Part shown: piece by piece, positions 1 through 7,271 of the stretch
Layout: each line of letters opens with the position of its first letter
How positions within the stretch are numbered: position 1 is the first letter of the stretch
Assembly: GCA_002406055.1 (NCBI GenBank)
Contig: DHMZ01000114.1
Span: 1 to 16,169 of the forward strand
DNA length: 16,169 nt
Source of the DNA: Spirochaetales bacterium UBA4629
GTDB taxonomy: Bacteria > Spirochaetota > Spirochaetia > Sphaerochaetales > Sphaerochaetaceae
Reading direction: 5' to 3'
Translations under genes and position numbers: made by a program
Notes under the pieces: generated by a model
Databases searched by the model: none
Told to the model about the DNA's origin: nothing
Seen by the model: only the letters and a program-made list of their open reading frames with translations

Positions 1-207
1 ATTGAAGATGTCCCTCGCTACTCACTAACAATGGGAATTGGAACAATTTTGAGTGCCAAAGAGATTATTATTCTTGCTATGGGTAAAGAAAAGAAAGAAG
101 CTGTAAAGAGAATGCTTGAAGGTGTTATTGATACTTCATGTCCTGCTTCTTTATTATGTTTGCATCCTGCTGTTACTGTTTTAGTAACTGAAGATGTTAT
201 GGATTAA
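1..207 (+). CDS. nagB: Glucosamine-6-phosphate deaminase, C-terminal part (gene cut by window start)
   Basis: Frame 1 is open from the first base to TAA at 205-207 and gives 68 residues of a protein whose start lies outside the window. The segment reads RYSLTMGIGTILSAKEIII, then LAMGKEKKEAVKRMLEG, then CPASLLCLHPAVTV. This order is characteristic of the C-terminal third of NagB: the TMGIGTIL..AK strand, the LA.G..K helix, and the CPAS.L..H segment. In the known family the enzyme isomerises and deaminates glucosamine-6-phosphate to fructose-6-phosphate plus ammonia in the cytoplasm. The stop codon lies only 3 nt before the nagA start, so the two are almost certainly cotranscribed. Recognition is from sequence motifs only, but the match is strong. 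Confidence 0.92.
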   Translation: MEDVPRYSLTMGIGTILSAKEIIILAMGKEKKEAVKRMLEGVIDTSCPASLLCLHPAVTVLVTEDVMD

Positions 208-210
208 GAA

Positions 211-1371
211 ATGAGAATTACAAATTGTAAAATTGTTACAGAAAACAAGGTAATAGATAAGGGTACTATTACCTTTGAAGATGGAATAATAACTAAAATT
301 GAAGATGGTGTAAGCGCTAATGCAGATTTAGATGCAAATGGAAAAATCCTCTTTCCTGGCGTTGTTGATTTACATACACATGGTTCAGGTGACTTTGACT
401 TTATGGATGGAAAAGAGAGCGATATCCATGGCGCAAGTAGAGGCCTTGCTAAATGGGGCACAACGTCAGCGTTAGCAACTACTCTTACAAGTTCCGATGA
501 TGAACTTTTTGCCTTCTTTTCGAACTTTAATAAAGCTAAGAAAAATAGAGGAAAAGACGAAGCAAGGCTAATGGGAGCTCATCTTGAAGGTCCATTCTTT
601 AATCCTAAAATGAAGGGTGCTCAAGATATTCGATATATATGTTCTCCAGAGCCAGAGCATTACAATAAAATACTTGAAAAATCCGATGGAGCCATAAAAA
701 GATGGTCTGTTGCACCTGAGCTAGATGGAGCGCTTGACTTCATTAAGGATGTATCAAAAGAGGGAATTATCGTCTCTGGTGGTCATACTGCAGCAGATTT
801 TCAGACAATAGAAAAGGCAATAGAATGTGGAATGACAATGCTTACACACTATTACTCAGCTATGTCTAGCATGGTCAAGCATGGTTCTTGGAAGGTCTTG
901 GGCGCAACTGAAGCTGGCCTCTATTTTGATTCATTATATGTTGAGCTAATTTCTGATGGCTGCCATCTCCCTCAAGACCTACTCAGATTAATCTTTAAGC
1001 TAAAGAGCCATGACCATATTATTGCTATTTCAGATAGTATGAGAGGCGCTGGCTTTACAAGTGGTTTTTCTATCCTTGGACCAAAGAACAACGGAACAAA
1101 AGTTGTAATAGAGGATGGAGTTGCGCTTCTTGAAGATAAGAGCTGTTTTGCTGGTTCAATTGCAACAGGAATAAGACTAATTAAAACACTTTCAACTCTT
1201 GTCCCACTTTCATTAATTGAAACAGCTAACACTGTCTCCTTAAACCCTGCAAAGTTAATAAAAGAGGATGATAAAATTGGTTCAATCAAAGTTGGTAAAT
1301 ATGCAGATTTCATACTATTTGATGAAGAATTCAATTTAGACAGTGTATATATTGCAGGAGAAAGAATATAA
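211..1371 (+). CDS. nagA: N-acetylglucosamine-6-phosphate deacetylase
   Basis: This 386-aa cytoplasmic amidohydrolase, of normal family length, should remove the acetyl group from GlcNAc-6-P to feed NagB just upstream. Visible metal and catalytic positions are DLHTHG (H55, H57), HLEGPF (E126), GGHTAA (H192), THYYSAM (H213), SDGCH (H252) and ISDS (D275). The barrel closes with GSIATG, NPAKLI and GSIKVGKYADFILFD, typical of NagA. Two positions deviate: the usual THLFNAM reads THYYSAM, so the substrate-contacting Asn becomes Ser, and the usual TDA at the catalytic Asp reads SDS. The fold and metal site look intact, but specificity could be shifted to a related N-acyl amino-sugar phosphate. The ATG at 211 follows the nagB stop by 3 nt and has only a weak Shine-Dalgarno sequence, suggesting translational coupling. 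Confidence 0.9.
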   Translation: MRITNCKIVTENKVIDKGTITFEDGIITKIEDGVSANADLDANGKILFPGVVDLHTHGSGDFDFMDGKESDIHGASRGLAKWGTTSALATTLTSSDDELFAFFSNFNKAKKNRGKDEARLMGAHLEGPFFNPKMKGAQDIRYICSPEPEHYNKILEKSDGAIKRWSVAPELDGALDFIKDVSKEGIIVSGGHTAADFQTIEKAIECGMTMLTHYYSAMSSMVKHGSWKVLGATEAGLYFDSLYVELISDGCHLPQDLLRLIFKLKSHDHIIAISDSMRGAGFTSGFSILGPKNNGTKVVIEDGVALLEDKSCFAGSIATGIRLIKTLSTLVPLSLIETANTVSLNPAKLIKEDDKIGSIKVGKYADFILFDEEFNLDSVYIAGERI

Positions 1372-1433
1372 ATAAATAGATTATTTAAAAAAACTATGGT
1401 CTAATATATAAGTTGAAGAAAGAGGGGATAGTT

Positions 1434-2573
1434 TTGAAGAGGAATATTTTAATAGCAATAGTACTTATATTATTTTCTATTTTGCCATTATATTCTTCGC
1501 CCCTCTTTAATGAAGCTATTAATGGTACACAGACTGGTGTAAAAAATATAGCTGGTGGTTATCTTCCAATCTCTTTCTCTATACGTAAAACAGCAAAGCT
1601 TAATATTTTTGAAGATGAAGAGAAATCAACACTAACATTCAATAGTGGATATTCTTTAAGTGAGTCTACTGAGTATGCGTCTTACGATGATGAAACAGGG
1701 CATCCAAGATTTTCAATAAACTCTTCGGAGAGGTCGTTTTTTAATCCGACAGCAACTCTCTCTCTATCTCTTTCTCAAAGCTTTGATAAGTGGAACTATT
1801 CCATTACTCTTAATTCTCGATATTCGCAAATAGAGGAAAGACTTTCTTCAAGTAGTGGCTCTGGATTCTATCTTTCAGAAAAAAATAGTGAAGGAAAGTG
1901 GGTAAATAAATATAGTGACAAAGATAAGATTTATTCTTCACCTTGGTTCTATGGAGAGAGAACTAATCTAACCAATTATATAACGCTAAGTGGCTCTAGA
2001 ACCTTCTCTGTTAAGGGCCTCGATTACATGAGCGTTGCGCTTAACTTTGAAGCAGGACCATTCTGGTTATTAAATAATGTAAGTAATGGAGGAATCACAC
2101 TCTCTGACTATTGGAGAGTTTCTGCTTCTTCTACTCAGCAAATAGTTTTAAAGAATGAAAGGCAATCTATTAATCTAAGGTGGCTTACAATAACAGCCCA
2201 GCATTCAGATAGCCTTTCTTACACAGGTGGTAAGATTTCACCTCAAAATAAGATTAATTCATTTAGACTTAGAGGAGTTTTATCTGATACATTCTCACTT
2301 AACTTCTCAGGCCCTGAGCTATATGATTCAGGAACTACAATAAGTGCATCTTTAAGCTATAATAATTCCCTTTATTTTGGTGGGTTCCAAAATGAAAGAA
2401 GTGGAAAAGATAGAGGATGGGCTTACTCTTCAAATCTAAGTTCTTCATTTAACTTAAGGCTCTTTGGCTTTATCTCATTTTATTACTATACAACTTTTTA
2501 TATTGCTGATGGCTATAATGGTTCTTATTCACTTCGTAGCGGTGGTGAAGTTAGTGCATCATTTGTTCTATAG
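1434..2573 (+). CDS. Exported beta-strand-rich protein, probable outer-membrane barrel (envelope cluster gene 1)
   Basis: I do not recognise a named family. I chose the TTG at 1434 (379 aa) because AGAGGGG at 1421-1427 sits 6 nt upstream and the protein then begins MKRNILIAIVLILFSILPLYS, a clean signal peptide. An upstream TTG at 1413 would include the Shine-Dalgarno sequence itself. The mature part is rich in Ser, Asn, Tyr and Phe, with alternating polar/hydrophobic stretches and no long hydrophobic helix, as expected of an outer-membrane beta-barrel. It ends in a strand-like SGGEVSASFVL. A GYLPIS motif at about residues 42-47 and FSGPE at about 291-295 recur in the next gene (GYFPIS, FTGPQ), suggesting the two are distant paralogs. 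It lies 62 nt after nagA, with no visible terminator between them. Confidence 0.75.
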   Translation: MKRNILIAIVLILFSILPLYSSPLFNEAINGTQTGVKNIAGGYLPISFSIRKTAKLNIFEDEEKSTLTFNSGYSLSESTEYASYDDETGHPRFSINSSERSFFNPTATLSLSLSQSFDKWNYSITLNSRYSQIEERLSSSSGSGFYLSEKNSEGKWVNKYSDKDKIYSSPWFYGERTNLTNYITLSGSRTFSVKGLDYMSVALNFEAGPFWLLNNVSNGGITLSDYWRVSASSTQQIVLKNERQSINLRWLTITAQHSDSLSYTGGKISPQNKINSFRLRGVLSDTFSLNFSGPELYDSGTTISASLSYNNSLYFGGFQNERSGKDRGWAYSSNLSSSFNLRLFGFISFYYYTTFYIADGYNGSYSLRSGGEVSASFVL

Positions 2574-2582
2574 GAGAAAGGC

Positions 2583-3758
2583 ATGAAAAAAATAGTAGTC
2601 TTAGTTTTATTATTAAATACATTCCTTTTTTCTCTTTTTTCTCTCTCTTTTACATCGAGTATCGACTCTGTCGGTTATGATAATCGCTTTTGTAATGGCT
2701 ATTTTCCTATCTCAGGTGAGTTTAACTATAAAGCAAATCTACCTGAGTTCTTTTCAGATATTAATAGCTCTATTTTCTTAAACTTTAATGCAGGATTAAA
2801 GCACCGCTTAATAAAGCAAAATCCTGAAGATGGAACGCATTTTGACTTAAACGAGTCACCATACATAGGAGATGCTAGGTTCTATTCCGTTCATTTTATC
2901 TATTTTGATCTCTCATACAGATTAGGGATAATAAATAATGATTTTCTATCAACACCAATTCTTTCTCTTATCTTTTCTCTAGAGGGAGATTTTGAAAACT
3001 CCTATGAGCGTCTTGGTTGGATAAGAGTGGGTAATAGTGAAGCTACATTTACAAATGATGATAGAAGTGAGAGATATAATTCATATAGTGCGCTTTTAGA
3101 AGCAAAAAAGGATAGTAAAACTGGTTACCGCACTCTTTCTCACACAGGCGTAAAACTCAGCCTCGATTTCAATTACTCAGAGAAAACAAGAACAACATAT
3201 GATGGTCTTTGGGCAAGATTAGATCTTAGGTATATGCCATCATTTTTCCCATTACACGATAAAAATGGTTCGTCTTATTTCTCTATAAATGCAAAAATAG
3301 GTGGGGCATATACAGTTTTGAATGTGCCTCAGTTCTCACTTAGCTACACAGAGGATGTACTAACGATGTTCGGCTTATATATCACAACAGAGTTTGATAT
3401 TCGTTCAGTATGGGGCACTGGTATTCCTCAATATGCTTTAGAAAGAAAGAGTGGATACAAAACTCCAAACACTCTGTATCAAGTTGGAAACAGAACCTCT
3501 CTTGTTTTTACAGGGCCTCAGATTATGGAGGATTTGTATCCTGAAATAAAGATGGTGTCTGATGTTGCATACAGCTTTGGACCTGTAGCAAATGGAAGTG
3601 GAAATATAAACGAATTAGATGGAAGCGTTAGTTTAGAGTTGTCATTTAATATTTTTGATACTCTCTATTTCTATGGTAAGTGTGGCTATACTTATCTATC
3701 TCTATATAGTCCAGATAAAGGCTTTAAGTATGCCTTTGGGGTAAGGGTAGGTGTTTAA
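2583..3758 (+). CDS. Exported beta-strand-rich protein, probable outer-membrane barrel (envelope cluster gene 2)
   Basis: This 391-aa protein of unknown function begins 9 nt after the previous stop, with AGGAGAAAGG just upstream of the ATG. The N-terminus MKKIVVLVLLLNTFLFSLFS is a signal peptide. The mature chain alternates short polar turns with aromatic-rich beta-like segments and ends YAFGVRVGV, like a terminal barrel strand. It shares with gene 1 a GY[LF]PIS motif about 20 residues after the predicted cleavage (here 39-44) and an F[ST]GP[EQ] motif in the last quarter (here about 309-313). The similarity is otherwise weak, so this is a diverged pair at best. The envelope location is inferred from the signal peptide and composition. 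The ligand, and whether it is a porin, cannot be told. Confidence 0.75.
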   Translation: MKKIVVLVLLLNTFLFSLFSLSFTSSIDSVGYDNRFCNGYFPISGEFNYKANLPEFFSDINSSIFLNFNAGLKHRLIKQNPEDGTHFDLNESPYIGDARFYSVHFIYFDLSYRLGIINNDFLSTPILSLIFSLEGDFENSYERLGWIRVGNSEATFTNDDRSERYNSYSALLEAKKDSKTGYRTLSHTGVKLSLDFNYSEKTRTTYDGLWARLDLRYMPSFFPLHDKNGSSYFSINAKIGGAYTVLNVPQFSLSYTEDVLTMFGLYITTEFDIRSVWGTGIPQYALERKSGYKTPNTLYQVGNRTSLVFTGPQIMEDLYPEIKMVSDVAYSFGPVANGSGNINELDGSVSLELSFNIFDTLYFYGKCGYTYLSLYSPDKGFKYAFGVRVGV

Positions 3759-3759
3759 A

Positions 3760-4398
3760 ATGAAAAAGAGAATTATTGCTACAATTATTATTTTTGCTCT
3801 TGTTCTTCCTATTTTTGCTCTAGAACTAGAAAAGACTGATAGACTTTCATATTATTTGAAAGCGAGTCTCTCGCCATCTTTTACCTCTGAAAAGATATTC
3901 TCTTCTTTTCCAACACGTAGTGGCAGAACTAATTGGGCTATGGGGTTAGATCTTTCTTGCGATATCTATCGCAATGATGAAAGCGCGAATTGGGGCTCTT
4001 CCTCTTCTATTTATGTTGGTTATCCATTTCTTTCAAAAGAGATAGTAAATGGAGACAAAAGTGATATAGATAATAAATCTCTTCCTCTTTTTTTCTCTAC
4101 AGGTCTTGTTTTTAGAGCAACTCCAGCTACCTATTTAGATGTATCTCTTGCTTTGCGTTTTGCTCTTTTTAGCTATGACTATTTTGATAGCGGATTAATT
4201 ATTGGTTTAACACTTGAAGGTAATGCTGATTATTTCTTATATGATGACTTATATCTTTCATTTGGCCTTAACCTCACTAATGGTATGATGAAGCTAACTT
4301 TCTCTGACAAGGAAAGATGGTATGAAGAGGGATATTCAACAGTTCTATTTAGAGCAAAATTAGGTGTTGGATATAAAATAGGAGATAGAAGAAGATGA
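3760..4398 (+). CDS. Small exported beta-barrel-like protein (envelope cluster gene 3)
   Basis: This is a 212-aa protein starting at ATG 3760. A GTG at 3751 is possible, but 3760 leaves the AGGGTAGG Shine-Dalgarno-like sequence 8 nt upstream and gives the signal peptide MKKRIIATIIIFALVLPIFA, likely cut before LELE. The body contains about eight amphipathic, aromatic-containing segments (for example SSSIYVGYPF, YLDVSLALRFALF, DLYLSFGLNL, FRAKLGVGYKI), consistent with a small outer-membrane barrel. It ends in a basic GDRRR tail that overlaps the next start by 4 nt (ATGA at 4395-4398). I do not recognise a family. Position and spacing place it in the same transcription unit as its neighbours. 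Confidence 0.72.
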   Translation: MKKRIIATIIIFALVLPIFALELEKTDRLSYYLKASLSPSFTSEKIFSSFPTRSGRTNWAMGLDLSCDIYRNDESANWGSSSSIYVGYPFLSKEIVNGDKSDIDNKSLPLFFSTGLVFRATPATYLDVSLALRFALFSYDYFDSGLIIGLTLEGNADYFLYDDLYLSFGLNLTNGMMKLTFSDKERWYEEGYSTVLFRAKLGVGYKIGDRRR

Positions 4399-5123
4399 AG
4401 AAAAGCCTTGTTTTCATTTTGATCTTTTTTGTATTTCTAACATCTCTTTTTTCTCGTCCTCAGTTTTTCTTTGGTCCAAGTCTAGAGTGGGGAAGAATGT
4501 ATCCTAGTGTAAGCGAGTACAATACACTTAAAGAGAGTAAAAGATACTACAATCCAGGGCAATACTCTGTTAAAGATATTGTTTATTTAACAGAATTAAT
4601 TCCATCTGTAACGCTAACATATGTTCCTGTAGCAGATTGGGGCGTGGGTCTATCTTTATCAGCAGGTTGGGGCCATGTGCTTGGTACAAATACAGGTCTT
4701 GCTACCTATGGCTACTACAATGATAATAATAGTGCAAAAAGATATAGCTATGGTAGAGATGATATCTTAAAGCTCTCTATGGGCTTAAGGTATATAAGAA
4801 TTGCTGACGAAGAAAAGTATTTGTCATTTAATGCATTTGTAAAGTATGACTACACAAAATATATGCTTCTCAAAGATGATTTAGCTCAAGGCGTAAGTGC
4901 AAAAAACAAAGAGAAGATAGAGCTACAAAAGCACTCTATCTCACTTGGCCTTGGTCTTATGGAGAGATATGACAAATACTATTTCTGTGTAGATGGAATA
5001 ATTAACAAAGATATTGATTTAGATAATCTATCCTCAATAAAAGAAACTGGCTATTCTTTTTATGTAAAAGCATCATGTGGAATTGTCTTTACAATTCTTA
5101 ATGAAAACCAGTTTATGAGGTGA
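4395..5123 (+). CDS. Small exported beta-barrel-like protein (envelope cluster gene 4)
   Basis: This 242-aa protein overlaps the upstream gene by 4 nt (ATGA), and GGAGATAGAAG upstream serves as a ribosome-binding region. MKKSLVFILIFFVFLTSLFS is a signal peptide. The mature protein opens RPQFFFGPSLEWGRMYP and contains repeated strand-like segments with glycines and aromatics (VTLTYVPVADWGVGLSLSAG, LKLSMGLRYIRI, FNAFVKYDY, SISLGLGLMERY, YSFYVKASCGIVF). This is typical of small outer-membrane barrels, although I cannot assign a family. Tyrosine content is high. Tight coupling to genes 1-3 suggests all four are made together, perhaps as one envelope assembly. That last point is an inference. Confidence 0.72.
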   Translation: MKKSLVFILIFFVFLTSLFSRPQFFFGPSLEWGRMYPSVSEYNTLKESKRYYNPGQYSVKDIVYLTELIPSVTLTYVPVADWGVGLSLSAGWGHVLGTNTGLATYGYYNDNNSAKRYSYGRDDILKLSMGLRYIRIADEEKYLSFNAFVKYDYTKYMLLKDDLAQGVSAKNKEKIELQKHSISLGLGLMERYDKYYFCVDGIINKDIDLDNLSSIKETGYSFYVKASCGIVFTILNENQFMR

Positions 5124-5125
5124 TT

Positions 5126-5497
5126 ATGCTTATTTTCGATACTCTTGAAAAATTAGAAGAATACTCTTCTGTTGTCCCTCACATGGATAGCGTTATTTCT
5201 GTTATGGATCATTCAACACCATATGAAAATAATATAGGTGAATATAGTGTTGGCGATGATGTAAAGTATGTAGTCTCTGTTCATCTATCTAAAGCTGATG
5301 GCTTTAGAGGCGAAAATTGGCCAGGAAAGACTGTATTAGAAATAACTCTTGAAGGCAATGAAATGGTAATGGTTGATGGCTCGGTATTTCGCCTACCTGA
5401 AGGTAGATTCTTAGTCTATAGTGGGGAGAGCGAAATAAAGAGGGGAATTGCGGATCCCACATCGGTTGCCTTTAAAAGTGTTAGGTTTATTTTATAA
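5126..5497 (+). CDS. Divergent YhcH/YjgK/YiaL-like small protein lacking the family histidines
   Basis: This is a 123-aa cytoplasmic protein with no signal peptide. ATG 5126 is preceded by GAGGTG. An in-frame GTG at 5120 overlapping the previous stop is the alternative start. The N-terminus MLIFDTLEKLEEYSSVVP and the later GEYSVGDDVKYVV and LEGNE segments resemble the YhcH/YjgK/YiaL fold (cupin-like, DUF386), whose members often accompany sialic-acid and amino-sugar genes. Aligned by eye, the family's E-A-H-R...D-I motif becomes E-N-W-P...V-L (W65 replaces His), and the later P-G-D-x-H segment also lacks its His. It is about 25-30 residues shorter than typical members. It may be a catalytically dead or repurposed homolog. 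The family assignment is by recall and moderately uncertain. Confidence 0.6.
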   Translation: MLIFDTLEKLEEYSSVVPHMDSVISVMDHSTPYENNIGEYSVGDDVKYVVSVHLSKADGFRGENWPGKTVLEITLEGNEMVMVDGSVFRLPEGRFLVYSGESEIKRGIADPTSVAFKSVRFIL

Positions 5498-5820
5498 GAT
5501 AGATAATTCTATCAAAAAAGATGAGGTTTGAGCGTCCCTGTTGTTAAGACATTCAATTTTTTCTTGAAACATGAATGATTACGGTTATGTCTCTTCCTCT
5601 TTTAGTAGCTCATCCACGGTAATGTAGCCCACAAAGCCGTATAGCATATAAAGAAGCTCCTATTATGTGGTAACCACTATCCGAATATTTTTCACTCCTT
5701 TGTCTAATTTATGCTCTCAGTATACATCACGTTCTTATTTGCATTTATATCTATTAAAAAGCAAAGTTTTCTCTTTTAGTTAATATTCTTTTCTTATGAG
5801 TTTGTGAGTTAATAATTTAT
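5498..5820. other. Non-coding stretch with no convincing gene; possible decayed sequence
   Basis: No open frame of useful length occurs on either strand. A weak 6-bp hairpin (5498-5513) follows the YhcH-like stop but has A's, not T's, after it. On the minus strand two short open stretches, 5716-5663 (17 codons, includes DKGVKNIRIVV) and 5647-5585 (20 codons from ATG preceded by AGGAG, MLYGFVGYITVDELL), read like protein and could be frame-shifted remains of one small gene. An 11-bp symmetric GTGGTAACCAC lies at 5667-5677. The last 60 nt are T-rich and featureless. None of this is strong enough to call a gene. Confidence 0.4.
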
Positions 5821-5841
5821 TTATTTCAAGTAATGAAATAA
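5821..5841. promoter_or_regulatory. Operator-like palindrome 1 (upstream of the -35)
   Basis: TTATTTCA at 5821-5828 and TGAAATAA at 5834-5841 form perfect 8-bp inverted arms around a 5-nt spacer. The site ends 5 bp before the -35 box of the ABC operon promoter. A/T-rich TTATTT...AAATAA arms resemble binding sites known for ROK-family regulators such as NagC and Mlc, and a ROK regulator is encoded in this operon. The binding partner is inferred. Confidence 0.6.
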
Positions 5842-5846
5842 TTTAA

Positions 5847-5876
5847 TTGACAGCACAAGAAAAGCGTATTTATAAT
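5847..5876 (+). promoter_or_regulatory. Consensus sigma-70 promoter of the ABC/cutC/ROK/M81 operon
   Basis: TTGACA at 5847-5852 and TATAAT at 5871-5876 both match the vegetative consensus exactly, with an 18-bp spacer. Transcription should start near 5883, giving a leader of about 33 nt before the ATG at 5916. The promoter is intrinsically strong, which suggests that control comes from the two palindromes bracketing it. Confidence 0.85.
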
Positions 5877-5896
5877 TAATTCATCAAATGAAATAA
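5876..5896. promoter_or_regulatory. Operator-like palindrome 2 (overlapping -10 edge and start site)
   Basis: TTAATTCA at 5876-5883 and TGAAATAA at 5889-5896 are inverted arms matching at 7 of 8 positions around a 5-nt spacer. This is the same 8-5-8 layout as the site at 5821-5841, and the right arm is identical. The centres are 55 bp apart, about five helical turns. The site covers the last base of the -10 box and the probable start site, a position suited to repression. Confidence 0.55.
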
Positions 5897-5915
5897 TTAA
5901 CTAAGGAGGTTGGTT

Positions 5916-7214
5916 ATGAAGAAGATTTTGGCAATTTTACTTGTGCTTTTAATTGCGCTTCCTATGGTTTTTGCTCAGGGAGGAAAAGCAGAAACATCGA
6001 GCGATGGAAAAATTCATCTCAAAGCCTATATGCAGATAGATCCAACTCTATCTCAATATGCTGGACACAATGAGATTATGAAGGCTTTTGCTGAAAAGTA
6101 TCCAAATATCGTTATAGAGCCTGAATATGCATCAGGAGAAGCTTTTCATCAAAAGTTCCAAGCAATGGCTGCTTCAAAAGAAATTCCTGACATCTTTACT
6201 TGTTATGGAGGCTCTAGATCCGACTATATTACAAAGACAGGTCTTGTTTTGGATTTAAGAGAGGATTATCTGACAGATGATATTATGAGCCAATATTCAA
6301 GTGCAACTTGGGCAGAACAAGGCTCTGAAGGCCAATATTGGATGATTCCTCCTTCTCTTGCTGTATGTCATACAGTCTATGCAAACACCGATCTATTAAA
6401 AAAGCTTGGTCTTGAATATCCAAAGACATATTCCGAGTGGCTTAAACAGATTCCTGTTATTAGAGAAGCTGGTTATTACCCTGTTTCAATGGGTAATAAG
6501 GATCCTTGGGTTGTAAACTCTTGGCTTTTAAGTTTGCTCATTGATAGACTTGGCGGACCAGAGTGGTTTATGAAGGCTGCAAAAGGAGAGGGTGCATCTT
6601 TTACTGATGATCCTATGATCAGATCATTAGAAATAATAAAAGAAATGACAGATAAGGGTCTTTTCTCTCCTGGCGTTAATCAGATGTCAAACACAGAAGC
6701 CGACCAAGAATTCTATCAGCAAAAAAGTGTGTACCTCATAGATGCAGGTTGGCGAACAAGTGGAATGGATAATGACCTTAGTGCTGAAATGAAGGCTTCT
6801 GTTGAGATGTATGTTTTCCCTGAAATTGAAGGAGAGGTAAGACATAACACTTCTACAGCAACTGTGTCTGAAGGATTTGGAATTAGTGCTAAACTTAAAG
6901 GAACAGAGAAGGCAGATGCGGCATGGACTTTCATAACATTCTACAATGGAGAAGAGGGTGCTAAGATAAGAGCTCAATATGGAGATGTTCCTTCTTATAA
7001 GCTTGACCTAACAAAGATAAAACTTGCTCCAATGCAGGCTAAGTTTGCTCAATTCCAAGCAACTCATGATATGGGATATGTCTTTGATGCAGTTATGGGT
7101 GCGGAAGGGGTATCGATACTTAATAACGATATCCAGGCAATGATGCTCGGTAATGGTGAACCAAAGACCATTGCTGAGAAATACGAGAAATTCGTTAAAC
7201 AAAACGAGAGATAA
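5916..7214 (+). CDS. Carbohydrate ABC transporter substrate-binding protein (family 1)
   Basis: This 432-aa periplasmic binding protein is of the SBP_bac_1/UgpB type. The start is ATG 5916, placed 5 nt after a perfect AAGGAGGT (5903-5910). A TTG at 5910 overlaps that Shine-Dalgarno sequence and is unlikely. The signal peptide MKKILAILLVLLIALPMVFA is followed by QGGKAETSSDG. There is no lipobox Cys, so the protein should be soluble in a diderm periplasm. Family traits are the LKAYMQIDPT first strand, IMKAFAEKYPNI, EIPDIFTCYGG, the Trp-rich middle (PWVVNSWLLSLL, GGPEWF) and a C-terminal AWTFITFYNGEEGAKI helix followed by IAEKYEKFVK. CUT1 systems of this kind take up oligosaccharides or glycerol-phosphate-type ligands. 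The actual ligand cannot be read from sequence. It is the first gene of its operon, directly under the strong promoter. Confidence 0.9.
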   Translation: MKKILAILLVLLIALPMVFAQGGKAETSSDGKIHLKAYMQIDPTLSQYAGHNEIMKAFAEKYPNIVIEPEYASGEAFHQKFQAMAASKEIPDIFTCYGGSRSDYITKTGLVLDLREDYLTDDIMSQYSSATWAEQGSEGQYWMIPPSLAVCHTVYANTDLLKKLGLEYPKTYSEWLKQIPVIREAGYYPVSMGNKDPWVVNSWLLSLLIDRLGGPEWFMKAAKGEGASFTDDPMIRSLEIIKEMTDKGLFSPGVNQMSNTEADQEFYQQKSVYLIDAGWRTSGMDNDLSAEMKASVEMYVFPEIEGEVRHNTSTATVSEGFGISAKLKGTEKADAAWTFITFYNGEEGAKIRAQYGDVPSYKLDLTKIKLAPMQAKFAQFQATHDMGYVFDAVMGAEGVSILNNDIQAMMLGNGEPKTIAEKYEKFVKQNER

Positions 7215-7228
7215 TTTACTTAATTCAG

Positions 7229-7252
7229 GAGAGTGGTGTGCTCACCACTCTC
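7229..7252 (+). terminator. Intercistronic stem-loop between binding-protein and permease genes
   Basis: GAGAGTGGTG (7229-7238) and CACCACTCTC (7243-7252) make a perfect 10-bp stem with a TGCT loop, extendable by a G-T and an A-T pair. No T-tract follows (TTACAAAAAGG), so complete termination is unlikely. A partial terminator or 3'-end mRNA stabiliser is more plausible, as in malE-malF-type arrangements where the binding protein is made in excess of the permeases. Confidence 0.7.
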
Positions 7253-7271
7253 TTACAAAAAGGAAGGGGAG

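Noticed and set aside
972..1334. A 120-codon minus-strand open frame inside nagA
   Set aside because: It lies wholly antisense to a well-conserved gene and shows no start signal or recognisable motif.
5498..5513. A 6-bp hairpin after the YhcH-like gene as a terminator
   Set aside because: The stem is short and AT-rich and is followed by A's rather than T's on the plus strand.
7233..7271. An upstream GTG start for the first permease
   Set aside because: It lies inside the stem-loop, adds a non-conserved leader, and has no Shine-Dalgarno sequence, whereas ATG 7272 has GGAAGGGG.
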